From Flavobacterium sp. IMCC34852 (GTDB lineage Bacteria > Bacteroidota > Bacteroidia > Flavobacteriales > Flavobacteriaceae): 64,000 bases of DNA. The notes beneath the pieces were generated by a model that had not been told where the DNA came from, searched no databases, and saw only the letters and a list, made by a program, of their open reading frames with translations. This document shows, piece by piece, positions 1-14,400 of this stretch. Position 1 is the first letter of the stretch, and every line of letters begins with the position of its first letter. The stretch is taken from contig NZ_CP121446.1 of assembly GCF_030643905.1 (NCBI RefSeq), positions 2,418,001 to 2,482,000 of the forward strand, given 5' to 3'. The translations under genes were made by a program, and so were the position numbers.

Positions 1-24
1 TACAACATTTAACTTTTAATTTTC

Positions 25-375
25 TTAGTGACATAATTTTTTTGAACTTAGAGTTTTATTGAAGCCAGCACAATATTTAATTAAATCATAAATATCCTTT
101 TCAAGTATCGATTTTTTTTTCTTCTAATTTTTCCAAGATTGCTTTGTTCTCTTCAAAAAAGTTGGACGACTCTTCAAACTTTCTTTTTTTTGCATTTTTT
201 TAGATTTATTATATGTTGGTAAAAAGTCATACCCATTGTGGATCTATAAATATTCTCATTACAAATGTCTATTTGTCTATTGACTTTAATAATTTGAGTT
301 TGCAATTCTTTTAATCATAGGCTATCTCTTAGCTTAATTACATTCTCCTTTTGGACGATAACACTTATTAAAAAA
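25..375 (-). pseudogene. decayed coding remnant, unknown function
   Basis: Read on the minus strand, this stretch codes for a Lys/Glu-rich, probably coiled-coil sequence, but it is broken twice. There is an in-frame TGA near 315-317 and a frame change at the poly-T run near 112-120. After the shift the frame stays open through the motif DIYDLIKYCAGFNKTLSS to a stop at 25-27. No start codon or family could be recognised. It may be the tail of a mobile-element gene. The reading is by eye and the length is short. Confidence 0.35.
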
Positions 376-475
376 AAACTTTTATTGTGTAAACCAATGA
401 TATATAAAAATTAAGTTTGATGTTAAGGTTTTAAATTTATTTTGAAAAAAATATTCAGTAACTGTAAGTTTTTAT

Positions 476-483
476 TACATTTG
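476..483 (+). promoter_or_regulatory. candidate Bacteroidota -7 element (TACATTTG)
   Basis: TACATTTG fits the TAnnTTTG -7 consensus and lies 23 nt before the FISUMP lipoprotein start. No TTG is found at the ideal -33 distance, so only half of the promoter is supported. Confidence 0.35.
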
Positions 484-506
484 CTTTTATTGAAAAAAAT
501 CAAATT

Positions 507-1523
507 ATGAAAAAAATGCTAATCTTAACACTAGTTACTTTTTTAGTAATTAGTTGTAGCAGTGAAGACGATTCAAGCTCAGTCAATCCGGAGGATTTAT
601 TTAGAGTAGAAACATCCTCAGTTAATAATTTAGGGCACCAATCAGCAACTGTTTTTGGACGTTTTGGTCCTACTTATATAGCTGGGGTTTCCGCTTACGG
701 TATATGTTATGGTTTATCCCCTGAGCCAACTACTGCTGGACCTCATACAACAGAAACAAACATCAGCGCTACTTCTGGAGTTTTCTATAGTAACTTAATT
801 TCCCTTTCTCAAAATACAACATACTACGTTAGAGCCTATGCTACAAACGCTGAGGGAACGTTTTATGGTGAACAAATTACCCTAACTACATTAGGTCAAT
901 TATTTACAAATGCTGGTTCAGTTACTGATATTGATGGAAATACTTATCCGAGTATCATAATCAACAACAAGCAGTGGATGAAAGAAAATCTGAATGTAAG
1001 TAAATACAGAAATGGGGATGTAATACCCGAGGTAACTGACCCAACACAGTGGGAAGATTTAACCACGGGAGCATGGTGCTACTACGCCAACGAAACAGCC
1101 AACGGAACTACTTATGGAAAATTATACAATTGGTACGCAGTCAATGACCCAAGAGGATTAGCACCTGCAGGTTGGCATGTTGCAACCGATCAAGAATGGA
1201 CAGCATTAACCACATTTTTAGGAGGAAACACTACGGTTGCAGGTGCCAAATTAAGAGATACAGGAGCACTTTGGGCTCCGGAATCTGCTATAGCAACAAA
1301 CCAATCAGGTTTTAGTGCTCTTCCTAGCGGACGAAGCTTCATTACAGTAACACCAACAGGCGAAGATCCTTTCATGTTTATGGGTAAAGTAGCCTATTGG
1401 TGGAGTTCAACTCAGGCAAGCTCGACCTCATCTTACACATTAAATGTAGGCTTCACAAACTCTATAACTAGAAGTTCTATCAGATTTAACGCCGGTCTCG
1501 CAGTGCGTTGTGTCAAAAATTAA
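507..1523 (+). CDS. FISUMP-domain lipoprotein
   Basis: This is a cell-envelope lipoprotein with a lipobox at residues 14-17 (VISC followed by SS). Residues ~30-130 look like a fibronectin-III-type fold, ending in the pattern TTYYVRAYATNAEGTFYG. Residues ~135-338 match the Fibrobacter succinogenes major paralogous domain: WMKENLNVSKYRNG, WCYYAN, YGKLYNWYAVND, LAPAGWHVATDQEW, YWWSST, and the C-terminal GLAVRCVKN. Such proteins are common surface lipoproteins in Flavobacteriia and their role is not established. The gene stands alone, with its own candidate promoter and a strong terminator behind it. Confidence 0.85.
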   Translation: MKKMLILTLVTFLVISCSSEDDSSSVNPEDLFRVETSSVNNLGHQSATVFGRFGPTYIAGVSAYGICYGLSPEPTTAGPHTTETNISATSGVFYSNLISLSQNTTYYVRAYATNAEGTFYGEQITLTTLGQLFTNAGSVTDIDGNTYPSIIINNKQWMKENLNVSKYRNGDVIPEVTDPTQWEDLTTGAWCYYANETANGTTYGKLYNWYAVNDPRGLAPAGWHVATDQEWTALTTFLGGNTTVAGAKLRDTGALWAPESAIATNQSGFSALPSGRSFITVTPTGEDPFMFMGKVAYWWSSTQASSTSSYTLNVGFTNSITRSSIRFNAGLAVRCVKN

Positions 1524-1562
1524 TGCTGTTTTTACAGTAGTTTTTAAATAACTTTAAAATAA

Positions 1563-1599
1563 AACAACCCCAAGCAATAATGCTTGGGGTTGTTATTTT
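1563..1599 (+). terminator. intrinsic terminator
   Basis: A perfect 14-bp stem (AACAACCCCAAGCA and its complement) with an ATAA loop is followed by a T-rich tract. It lies 40 bp after the FISUMP gene stop. Confidence 0.8.
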
Positions 1600-2044
1600 C
1601 TAAATCAATTAGGTCGTTTTTGATTAACATCTTTAATACTTCAACAATATGGCTTTTCAATTTAGCATAACTATCGATAACAATTTCTTTATGATTAATC
1701 TTAATCAAAATACATATATCCAAATCTCGTAATTCATTCTCAAAATAAACTTATACTACTGTTGATAGTTGTTTCTACTATTAATTGAAATATATCTTTA
1801 CATTTTTTACTTAAACTTACATGAATGAATTATACTATTACATATGATTAAAATAATTTATTAAAAAAAAGTAATTAAACAAATCTTTTGAAGTTACTAT
1901 TTACATGATAAGGTTGAACAAATTATACAATCATTTACAAAGAGTAAAGATAAAGACCATAATTAAATCACTATTTTTAATCTTTTTTTTCTTCAACTTA
2001 ACAATCACTTTTACTTTAACGTATTGGAATTAATATGCATATTA
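1600..2044. other. AT-rich intergenic region
   Basis: About 445 bp with no convincing gene, repeat or RNA. It separates the FISUMP gene from the convergent 3' end of the minus-strand RHS operon. Confidence 0.5.
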
Positions 2045-2485
2045 TCACTTATCCGTTAATATAAAATACTCTTGTTCGCCTTCATAATTATCTCTTTTTA
2101 AAACTACTTTTTTTCCTTTAATATCAAGATACTGTAAATAATCATCCGGATTTTCTCTAAAATTATACACTTCATATTTAAAATTTCTATCTCGAATGAG
2201 TGTTCTTTTTTCTACTAGTTTACCCTCTTTAAAATATGAAAATACTTCACCACTTATGGTAATATAGCAATCCCTATAAGGTAAAGTATCTAACTGATTT
2301 ATCGTTGGTACTTTTTTATATTGAATCCACTTTTTGGTTAGTGAAGGCATTCTATCTGATAATACAATTGCATCGTTTTTAATTACTTGCATACTGTCTT
2401 CAGCTAAAATCTTATCATCATTGTTGTGCTTATAATTACAAGAGATTAAAAATAATGATACTAATATTAATCGTATTTTATCCAT
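2045..2485 (-). CDS. small lipoprotein, putative immunity protein of the RHS toxin
   Basis: A 146-residue protein with a type II signal peptide: the lipobox is LFLISC, so Cys16 would be lipidated. The rest is hydrophilic and rich in charged and aromatic residues (motifs KKWIQYKK, GEVFSYFKEGK, GKKVVLKRDN). No known family was recognised. It begins 9 nt after the giant RHS gene on the same strand, directly downstream of the toxin-like tip. That is the usual site of an immunity gene in polymorphic toxin loci. A lipidated, periplasmic location would suit protection against a toxin acting in the envelope. The immunity role rests only on position. Confidence 0.7.
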   Translation of the reverse strand: MDKIRLILVSLFLISCNYKHNNDDKILAEDSMQVIKNDAIVLSDRMPSLTKKWIQYKKVPTINQLDTLPYRDCYITISGEVFSYFKEGKLVEKRTLIRDRNFKYEVYNFRENPDDYLQYLDIKGKKVVLKRDNYEGEQEYFILTDK

Positions 2486-2494
2486 ATTAAAATA

Positions 2495-5400
2495 TTAACT
2501 TCTAGTTTTATGATATAATTTCCAATCTACTGATTTTTTTGCAGCTCTTAATGCAGCTTTATTAGCTGATGATCTATCTCCTTGATAAGTAGCTTTTGCA
2601 TCTAAATAATTCATATATTTTGCTTCATTGTTCTGTATTGATGTATAAGTTGCTTTTGTTGAAGCATCGAGGTTTTTCCAATCATCTGTTGCGCGACTTA
2701 AACTACCCCACCAAGCCATAGCGTTATACCAATCTTCCGAATGTCTGGTACCATATGAACTATCAAACTCTTTCATCCCTTGAATCAAAGTTCCAATATT
2801 TCCTTCCGCCATTGCTTCGTGATCACCTTCATATCCACTTGTGGTAGCTTGCATCCTCATATGTCTATCAAGGGTAGGATAATCAGCTTGGTTTCCCTCT
2901 GCCCTTGCCATATGATATCTACTATGTAACCCTTCATGCATTATTACTTTCGCTATCATAGTTGGATCTGCAGTTAGCATTCCATTCTTGAGAAAACCAT
3001 TATGCCCAACTTTAATATTGTAACCATTTGCACCTCTCGCTGATGGAGCCATTCCAAAGTATCCACCACTAGAAGGATTGATAAAAACATTGTCTTGATT
3101 TTTTATAAATCGAGTAAAAATTGTCTTAAAGGTCGAAGTTCTATTTAATGCTTTTATAATCTTCGAATAATTCCCTCCCCAATTTAACCATACAACTTCC
3201 CTTCCATCTGGATCTATAACATTAAGTGGGTTTTGCATACAATAATTATATGGAGACATATCTTGATACTTCTCCGCTAAAGGATCCACACTATACCATA
3301 TACTAATCTTAGGATCATAATACCTCGCCCCATAATAGTACAATCCCGTTTCTTCATCCAATTCCTTACCGTTAAACTTGTAAGGCGTTTGGTAGTAGCT
3401 GCTTGGCAACTGCTCTGCCATAGTTTCTCCAAAAGGTAAATTTAAGAAAAATTGGTAAGCATCGCCATTTATATCTGTTAAAGCGGTGCTGGTGCCCAAA
3501 TGGTCAGGATGGTAAAAGTACAAGGGTTGCAGCGTTGGCGCTCTTTGTACCTCGGTAGTAGATTTATGTTCATCCTTATTTTCTTCATCTAATAGCTCTT
3601 GTATTTCTTCCATGGTGTAAGGCTTAAACTCCTTGAAGAATACATTTTTCCTACCTACTTTTTCTGCCAGTTGTTTTACATCGGTAATTTGTGCTTTTTG
3701 TAATTTTTTATCATCAAAAGTAGTATTCCCACTCATTCTTGGGGTACTATTTCCAAAAACTATACTAGCATTTCCGTCTCCAATTCTACTTACTATTCGT
3801 TGACTTCCGGCATAATAATGCTTGCTGTAAATACCCAGTTGATTAGTAACTACAAAGGCACTTGGGTAAGTGGTATAACCATTAATGGTCACAGGATTGG
3901 TCACCAATGTGCCGTTTTGATAAACCGCTTCAATATCTGTATTGGCTTTTAATACCCTTTCACCATTGGCATCATAAATATAATGTTGCATACCACTATT
4001 CTCATTCACCACACGCAAACGGTTAGACTCATCCCAAAGCATTTGCCTGTTATTCCCGTTATTGTCAAATTTAACAACCAGGTTTCCATTAAAGTCATAA
4101 TTAAATACCTCTTGAGTAGCAGAGTTATTATCAGTCACAAAATGCACTTTGTGAGTGCCATTATAGTACTCATAATCATTCTGATAAGTATTAGGAGCAA
4201 ATGCTACCCCATTCTTGATATGTTGTTGCTCTTTTTGTTGAATTCCGTGTGTACTGTTGTACTTCATCGATAAATCATAGCTACTACTATAGTCATTCCC
4301 TAAAGGTAGCTGAGATGCTTGATCACCTGTAAACGACCCATAGGCAGTTTCAAGTCGGTTCAAGTTGTCATATTTGAAAATGTGGCTGTACTTGCCTCCC
4401 ATACCGTTGGGAGTGGCAGTTGCTGTATTGTTCAAACTAAGCACATTACCCACCTTGTCATATTCATATTGATTATTGAACAAATCCTGACCATTCGATA
4501 ATTTTACATTCAACACATTAAGTCGTCTCAGTGAAGGAGAATACTCATATAGGGTCTCTGTTTGGTTACCATACAATAGGTATTGACGTTGTTCATAATA
4601 ATCATAATCTATTCGTTCTATATAATTATAAGGAGCAGCATCAACTTCACCGGTCATTTTAAACAAGTTACCACCTAAATCGTAGTTATAGGCTATCTTT
4701 TCCCCATCAGGGTACTTCATGGCTTGAAGCCTATTCCAACTGTCATAAGCAAAGTGAGTTTCATAAGTTAAAGTCGGGATATTAGGTCCAACTACAACTC
4801 TTCTGTTATAAATCACTTCTCCCATATTACCGTACTCAAAATCCTGAATCCCGGTAGCATCTTGTTGATAAATTAATCTTCCGGTCTCATTACCCGTACT
4901 TCCGTACTTATACGTAACATTACTAATATTATCCCCTGATAAAGTATTCGGATAAATAATTTTTTCCAGTCGGTTAAAGTCATAGTAGTACTTAATGTAT
5001 TGATCAACTGGACTTAAAGAGGTGTCATTTGCCAAATTGGCTGTCTGCAACTGAATTAAATTACTGGCTTTGTCATATTCAAAAACAGTTACGCCGTTAT
5101 CAGGGTGGTTCACTAAAGTTTTTCTACCCAATAAGTCATAGTTATAACTAGTCACCAAGCTTTCAGCATCGGTATAAGACAATAGCTCACCTATTGCATT
5201 ATAATTAAATCGTGTCCAAAGGTCTGTTGCGCCTTCGTTTTTTGTTGAAATCACTTTGCCCGATACATCTTTAAATGTTTCAGTAATGATATTTTGATTT
5301 CCATTTTGATCAATAATCGCTTTAGTTTTAATAGCCAGAGTATTGTCTACATCTGTGGCAATACTATACTCCATTATACTTGTATTACCTTCAGGATCTA

Positions 5401-8400
5401 TTGTTTGGGTTGGCCTGTCAAGTTCATCATAGATAGTTTTAGAATAATATGGAGAATCATATTCATTGACTATATAATTCAGTTTACAATCTTTAGCTTC
5501 AAAATAAGGATGATATTGGCTAATTACCCTTCCGAAATCATCAAGTAATGATTTGCCTGAAACAGACATAGCCTCTTCATAAGTGGGTTGTTGAGCAGAA
5601 CCAACATTCAATTGAATGTCTTTTTTAACTTGAATTGGTCGAGCTAAACCATCGATAAAAGTAACCGTTTCTATAGCATTACCAATATGCTGTACATCAT
5701 AATGTCTTGTTATTGCAAAAGGAGTAAAAAGATTCTCATCAACACAGTCCCTCAACGGACTGTTTGCTACGGTCTCATAGGTTGGAAAATAATTAAACCT
5801 AATGGTGTACTTTTCGTCTACTTCAATTTCTTTTGGTGCTAGTATAATAGTAGTCCTTCCAAAAGAATCATATTGATAACGCATCAGATTTCCTGCTAAA
5901 TCTTGAGTTTCTGTCACTTTATCAAAATTGGAATCATAGGTAGCCGACGATGAATAATTAAAGGCATCTTTAATGCCAACTATATATTTATTATAAGTAG
6001 TATCGTAAGTATAATCATAATACATAACTTGACCGTTGTGATTTTCAGGATACTCAATACGAACTAAATTACCATATACATCATACTTCATCATGGTTTG
6101 AGTTTCAACACCCGTTGAAATTAATGCCCTTATCGATTCAATATTTCCGGTCGCAGTGTCAACCGTTGTAGTTCTTTGTCTTTTCAATCCCGATGCATCG
6201 CTGACAGCAATTGACTTTGGAACAATACGAATATTATGGGCAAGTAATGCTGGGTCATCATGATACTCAATTTTAGAAGAATAATCATCAGTGGCATCAA
6301 TTATATTTCCTTTATTTTCATACATTTTAACCCTGCCCTTTTCGTCGTAGGTAAAGTCAACCTCTGTAATCAATTGTGGTGTCGGGGCCAACTCATATAA
6401 ATAATTGAACGTTTTGGTCATAACAACACCGGCGGTTCTTCTTCCCTCTCTTCCACCGACATCAAAATTATTAGGCAAAACATTTGAAGTGAGCTCAGTA
6501 TTATCCCCATTTAATTCTCTCAATTCATAAATATTCTCAGTTCGTGAATACTTAGCATTATCATCATCGCCTTTGACAACATAAGACTCTTTTAACAACC
6601 CATTCAAGAAATAACTTTGATTATAAAATTTAGAAACAGATGTTCTGTATACACTGGTAGGCAGATTATCTGTATCCATTGCGTAATCTTGGGTCTTTAC
6701 CGTTTCATATCCATAAAACTCTCTTTCTCTTCGGTCATAACGAGCTCCTTCATAAACAAAACGTTTTTTATAAACATCCCTTCCGTCGTTAATCTTGTCA
6801 TAGCCATCTTCAATTATTAAATCACTCATCACCCATTTGGCGTGTGGATTATCATAATCTACAGGTTGAACTTTATAATCAATCGTAAACTTACCACCTA
6901 AAGGGTTAGTTACTGATTTAAGCATATCCGTTCGTCTGATTCTTGAGGAGTAAACCCTAACCGATCCGGGACTTAATTCTTCAACAAAATCTGGATAACC
7001 ATCACCATCAAAATCAGTTAGTGTTTTTTTAGTTCTATTGGTCGAGGAACCTAAAGAAGCCGTTACAGTAACATCAGGAATTTTAAGAGGTATGGTCACT
7101 AATATCAAGTACAACGGCCATATAACAGCAAATGTAGTTGAACCATTTATACCTGAATTTACAGTCTCAGCATTATTGCTATAACCAAATTGATTACTAA
7201 TCTGGGTTACATTACTGGCAAAATTATTTCCTAAATTATAATCAACGCTAAGAGATGAACCATTTGAAGATACTTTATCCATTAATCCATCTCCATTAAT
7301 ATCGAAAAGAGTATTATTTGTATCAGAATCTGTTCTTCCTAAGGACAACCCCGCTTCGATACTGCCATTGGCAAAATTATACCCCAATCCTCCACCAATA
7401 GTGGTACTTGAACCTGCCGCTAAGGTAAAATTACCCCAATAATTCTGAGCACTAAAAATATTGTTTCCTAAGTTCAAATCAATAGATACATTGGCCACCA
7501 AACCACTCATAGTCCTTTTAACTATATCAGGAAGACCATCGCCATTGATGTCAGCCCACATACGAGTGGTATTATTGTCTCCTGAACCAAAACTTCCTGA
7601 TATCCCGGTAGAGTTTCCTCCACCTCCAAAAGCAAAAGTTCCGGGTTTACCAATATGGTCTGTCCCATTTCTTTTAACTGCGTCTGCGGCAATGGGCTTA
7701 CCGGCTTTACTAAAAGTACCGGAAGCTGAAATACCCCAATTTCCGTTATCATCATCAGACATATATCCTCCTATACTTCTGTTAATAGAGTTAAATAGTC
7801 CACCGGTTTTTAAAGTATACTGTAATTTGTTTGGTGTAACTATATCCGGATAACGATCTCCATTTAAATCAATATAATCCGTTAATGTATTTGAATTTCC
7901 TCCCAAGGAAGAAACGGCAGAAGCTTGAAAACTACCAAGGCCACCACCGGCTGTAATATTTTGTCCCTTTCCTTTGGTTACTCTGTCAATTCCTATAGCT
8001 CCGGTTTCATATAATCCCTGTGTAATAGTTGTAACGCTTGGAAACACATAAGACTGAGCTAATGTTGCAGCTCTAAAGGCATCACTTGTAGCATAATTTT
8101 CATTGTGAAACCCTATCCATTTTTCAACTATGGTGTTTTCAGCACTACTCCTTACAGGGTTTGCCATCAAAAACGGAAAATTATTAATGCCCGTTTGACC
8201 TACCAATGCATTTAAATTATTATACATCGTTGTGGTCGCAGCAGGATCTTGCGGGTTAATAGCCGGCTGATTAACTATACTGTTATTGTTTAAGGCTGTC
8301 TGCAATTGAGTTGCTTGAGCATCAGTAATAGTCAACAATTCTTCTTTAATCAACTTGACTCCAAGTACAGGATCTACAACAGAATTCTGTGCTTTTTCTG

Positions 8401-11400
8401 GACAATAAAAAAATTGGCCCCATTGACGATACATTGGTCCAAACTGACTCAATGGTTTATGCATAAAATTAACACTGTTAGAAGATACACTTACAGGTGT
8501 TGACCCGTTCATTATTGTGGCAATTGTACCGGCATTCATCAATCTGAATAGCAATGAAACATCAGTCGGATGATTTACTACTCTGGAAGAATCATCGGTA
8601 TAAATACCTACTTCAATGGCTGAACCTGATCCGGTGATAAGAATAGGACCTGTAGCAACGGTAAGTCCGTCTGCGTTGAAAATAGTCACTGAACCATTAG
8701 AAACATTAATAATTCTTTTCCCAACAAGTGTATTTCCTCGCTTTACAACAAAATTAAATACGCCATTATCTCCACTTTGAGGTTGGAAAATATTAGAGTT
8801 GAATAATGAACTAGGAATAACAGGTTGGATAGTTAAACTGGAACCACTATAGGAACTTATATCTATTGTTTTATAGTAACTACCACAGTTAAAAGGTTTG
8901 TAAATACTGTAATCCACTATAGGGTATTTAGTCTCTGCATCCGTAACTGTACCTTCTGATGTTCCTCCTGCTGTCGCAATAACATTTTGAGAGGTTGTAC
9001 AAATAATTTTTGGTCTCCATTCAAATGATTTCCAATCAACGTTAGATGTTGAACGCACTCTAAATAAAAATTGTGCCTGTGAATTGGCTGCAATAACAGC
9101 ACTAGTGGTAGAACTTGCCGAAATGGAATTCAAAGCAGGTGTAGGTGATACGATGGTCGTAGACCCGGGCTGACACACTTTTGAATAGATAACAGTCTCA
9201 GGATATACAATAGGGTAATTACTGGTTTGACTATTGGCTTGTCTTTTAACAATTTCATAGGTTACGGTATCCGAAGGATTATCTACGGTTATGTTGTCCC
9301 AGGTGATTTGAGCTGTGCCATTACCCGGAAAAGTTACCGGAGCACTCTGAGAAAGAATAAAACCCTCACTGTAACTACTTGAATATGGCTTTAACCCGTT
9401 TTGATCTGTAGTTGCCAACATTGCCGAATCCGTATAAGAAACTTTTGGATCCCAGTTTACCGCAGGATTACCGGTAGAAATTGAATGCACTCTAAAATAT
9501 ATACGATCCCCTTTTCTAACAGTTAATAGCCCTCCTTCTGGATTGCACGCTGTACTTGCGGTTGTTATATTATGAGTTATAGGAGTATTGCTATTACCTG
9601 CATTTAACTTTATACCATATAATAAACACAAATCAGATGACGGGGTATAATGGCAAGTATTTGTATTAGTTATTCTGTTTGTTATATTCTTTAAATTATT
9701 TTCATTAATCTTCTCATAATACTCTGCGAGCCAACCTCTTGCTTCAATCTGAGCTTTAGTTCTTTCCTCAGTTTGCTTTTTGATAAACGAATCAGATAAA
9801 CTATTATAGTTTGTGATGAACTCTGATGTTAAACTTTCATTGAGCTCGTTAATTTCCTTTTCATTTTTGATTAAAACACCATTACTATAGTACCAATTAA
9901 GTCCATTAATAGTTTTTTTTATAGTATACTTTTTATCGTTTAACTCCATCATGAATGGTATACCTAATGAATTTAATTCATTCAATTCATTGCCATTAGC
10001 TATCGATTGTTTATAAAACAACTCTAATTCATTTTTAGAGAACTTATAATTTTTCCAATCATCATTATTGGATACATCATTAGCTAACTTGAGAGAATTT
10101 TGAGCGCAATTTACTTGCGAAAAATTGTAGATATTTGAAATAGTACCATCAACTGATGTAAACGAAATGGTATTTAGAGTTTCATAAGTATCACTTATTG
10201 TCACAGTTACTGTAGAATTTCCAGACTGTGGATTTGTATTTAAAGATACGGTTGAATTTGGATACTGGTTTTCAATGTAATTTTTAAATATTTGATAATC
10301 TGTATTATTGTAAAGTGTTAATGGGGAATATTGAATAATTTGATTATTAATGGAAATATTGGTTGAAATACCTGCTGAAGTTACAACTGGCCAAATTGGA
10401 ATTGGGTCACCATTAGCCTCTCCACCATTACAACTTATAGGTAAATTAACACCTTCAACATATGAGACCCAATTGTCATCAACATACAAAAAATCCAATT
10501 GTTCATTACTCGAATATAAATGTTTTTTATAATAGACACCATCTATCAAAGTTTGGGTACAATAACCGTAATCAATACCAATAGCTTGATAGGCATCATA
10601 CAAAGTGATACTCCCTTGATATGTGCCCGGAAAAGCCGACTCTAAATCAACTAACACATCCTCATTTCTATATACAAAATCACTTGAAATTATATCATGA
10701 TTTGTTCCGTTAGCATTAATATAATTAAACGTTCTTCCTAAAAAAGTAGGCCCCGAATAATCTCCATTAGACATATACAAAGGATGAGCTGTTGCAAAAG
10801 GTGGGAATATTCCAGTAGCCAGATTATAAAGAGAACTACCAACTAAATAAGTTAACCTTAATGAAACATTTTCAGCGCCATCCCTGTCATAATTACTCCA
10901 ACCTTCATTAAATTGACCTAGATGTTTGGCTATTTCAAAATCTCTAAAAACACTTCTCGGAAGAGGAAAACTTACGGTGTAGCATTTTGGCTCTTGATAT
11001 AGCTCCATTTCAATTGTTGCTATAGCTTCCTTGGTAGGGTCTGTATTTTCAATTACATTATCAATTCTAATCGTTCCATCAGCAGGTGCTTCCCAAACTT
11101 TCACAACATCATAAGCCGGCGTTACATCTTCTAAGACCTCATCCGGTGGAGTAATTTCGTTGGGTGCCGCTTTAATAATCATATTCTCAGTTCGCTCACT
11201 CTCAGGTTCAAAAAAAGGAATATCGCCTTGAATTCTGTTAAAATAAACAGTACCAAAACTTTCAATATCCATCAATCCATCACCATTAGCATCAGTAAAA
11301 TAGACATTACTTCTTGATTTATTATTGGAACCATCCCATCCAAAAATAGCACTTCCTCCCGATGTTCCGGCATTTAACTGAATATTGTAACTTGAAGATT

Positions 11401-14400
11401 CACCATGTGACTTATAAAAGTCTGTGATGGAACCGTCAATACTGGTAATATTTTTAAAACCACTGAAAGAATGCGTAATAACAGGCTCGTTGTTAGCATC
11501 ATAAGTTCTGGTAACATAGTGTTTTTTCCAATACAACCTGTTATTAAATTTATAAACACAATCTTCAAGACCATCACCATCAATATCAATTAGGGCTGAT
11601 AATGATTCGCTGTTCTCCCAACTATGACTAAAGCCACCGCCAATAGTCATTAATTTATGCCCGTTATTCCATTCAAAATCAATTCCAAAACCAAGATGTC
11701 CACCGGCATTGAAAGAAGATGACGAAGAAGAACCTAAAATCGCTCCTACACTAACAAAAGATGGTATAATTCCGTTGATGAAGAAACTTGAATTATAAAG
11801 TGGAGGACAATCTGGATCAATAGTGTTACCCACTCCTTCAAAACTGATAGTGTGATTCCCTAACAAATTATGGAAATAATCACTGTTGGTTGATAATCCT
11901 CTATTTAATGTACCTTTCCCTTTTTCTTTAAAAATACTATCTGCCGGATTAAATTCCTTTTTTGCACCAAATAACGATTGAGTATTGGTTATTGAAGAAA
12001 GCTTTTTAAGAGTTCCTGATGATTTTACTTTTAAAGTATTGCAGTCCAATTCAGTAAAGGAATAACTTTTAGACTCACCATTACTTGATACTAAATTAAT
12101 AGTATCAAATCCCATATAAGAATTAGTAGCTGTAATTGTTAATGTATTTTCATCTGAAATTACTTTACACCCAAAAGTGTTCTCAATATGAGATACAAAA
12201 TCAGCTAAATTATAATTTGTGCTTCCAATAGATTGTTTAGAATCAAAACTATATCCCTTATTAAACTGATTTACAGGTATATCATTAATCTTAACAGTAG
12301 TTGAAAAATCATTTCCGAGAGATGAATTTTTTGGGAATGGAAAACTAACACTATAACACTTTTTGCTTTCAGTTTCGCCAACAATAGTTTTTACATTATT
12401 GCTTTTTCCGCCGGTATTTGGGTTAGATGTGGTAGGACACACTGTTTTAATACTCCAAAAGGTTTCCAATAACGGCGCCGTAACTCTTACATTTATGGTG
12501 GTAGGATAAGCACTGGTTTTATTTATTAATAGAGTTCCTATTGCAGTACTTGTGGGGGTAACTAAATTGATATCAGAGGCTGGAATTCCTAAATTTAAAA
12601 GCATTTGATAATAACTCGTAGATCCATTACTACCGTATGATCCAACATAATGTGATGTACTATATGCGCCACCATTTGTTGCAGTGCCACCATTCCAGGA
12701 AACTTCGAATTTATCCGGTATTCCAAAAGCATTGTAGTCAATACCAAAATTACCTGTTCCTGTTCCTACTTCAACAACATAATTATAAACACCGGTTTGA
12801 CCATCAGTTACAGCCAAATACTGCCCACAACCTAAAGTTGTTGGACATCCGTTATTATCCAAATTACCGGCTACCTCTGGACAATTATCATCGACATCAC
12901 AAACACCGTCATTATCCATATCAGCACACGGCGGACATCCGTTATTTTCGGGTAATCCGGGAACATCAACACACTGATCAGCAGCATCACAAACTCCATC
13001 ACCATCTTTATCAGGACATTCATTCGTTGAATTTTCGAAACAAATTGTTTGATCAACCCCGCTTGAAAAATATACATCATTCCCATTTCCATCTGATAAA
13101 TCATCATAATACTCAAATGTATGTTTATAAAATTCTTTATCATCCTTATCGAGTTCTGCAACCGATATAAGTTGAGACTTTTTAAACTTGCTCAAAGTAG
13201 GGTTATATCCAAAAACATATTTCCTTATAGGCTTAATGCTATCCGCTTTTTTTACTATTATTTCGGTTAGCAAATATGGATCAATTTGCTTTACGCCCAA
13301 GCGAGCGTTGATTGTAATATCAGGACGAAGCTCTTTTGCTAAAAATTTTACCTCATATGATCCATCTACGTTGTTAAATCCTGTATACTTTATAACATTT
13401 ATTTTAAATATTTGACCTCCAACCAAATTGGCTTGAGAGGGTGAACCATTACCGGAAAAGTTGGCATTATTCTCGTAATAATACTTAACATTATTAGTAA
13501 ATACATCTTCGGTCATATAGATACCCCAATACACAATTTGTCCGGCTGAATTTTTTATAACCGAGTTATTCACTACACCATCTTTACCACCATACCAGCT
13601 TACTGTTCCGTCTGTTGCGGTAACTTTCCAATAATAATTGGTTGGATTATCACCAAGTCTTTGAATCAATGCAAAACTACCCTGCTTTCTTGGAGTAAAA
13701 ATGGCATCATTCATTCGTGGTACTGGGGTGGTATCATAGAATCCTCCAATTTCTTGATGTCGATTTGGCATCCAATCTTGTCCGTTTACTTTAGGATACA
13801 TGAGCTGTTCACCATTTAAGGTATAAATTTCTGTTTCATGATCGGGATCTAATTTTGGAACACCCCAGCGGGTATCAATAGTAATAGCCGGCACACTAAT
13901 ATTCCAACCATTCCCAAGCCAATTATTTCCGCCTTCATTACTATATTGAACAGCAAGCTGAGGTTGCATCCCCTTTCTTCCAGCAGGTATTTTAATAGGA
14001 TAACTAAAGTTGGCATCTCCCTTTTGCGATACTTCCGGCGGACTAATAAGCGTCATTTCGGAAGACGGATCTGCTGCTTTAATATCATTCATCATCGTGG
14101 GGGTAAAACCAGCGGTTTCCGGACTTTCTGGAGTTTGTATTATTCCGTTTACATAATCTGTAAAATGATTCGTTAACGAGTGGATAATCTTTTCTTCTGT
14201 GTTTATTGTATCTCTTTTAACAGCAACCCAACTTTTAGAATCGGTATTAAAATAAAAAGTCTTAATGTCATTTGCTGTATAACCTTTAGGAATTAAGTTT
14301 TCATCATAAGCAATGGATAGCACAACCGGATTTTCAAATTTTGTCCCATCAGGCAAAAACCGATAACCGAACCCTCCTTTAGTAACATTAATCATTCCCG

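Noticed and set aside
7461..7853. Plus-strand 130-codon frame opposite the RHS gene
   Set aside because: Pro-rich shadow of the Gly-rich FG-GAP region. No start context or family.
12637..13170. Long plus-strand frame (177 codons) opposite the RHS gene
   Set aside because: It is antisense to the thrombospondin-repeat part of the RHS gene. The composition is His/Tyr/Gln-rich as expected from reversed Asp/Asn codons, and it has no domain.
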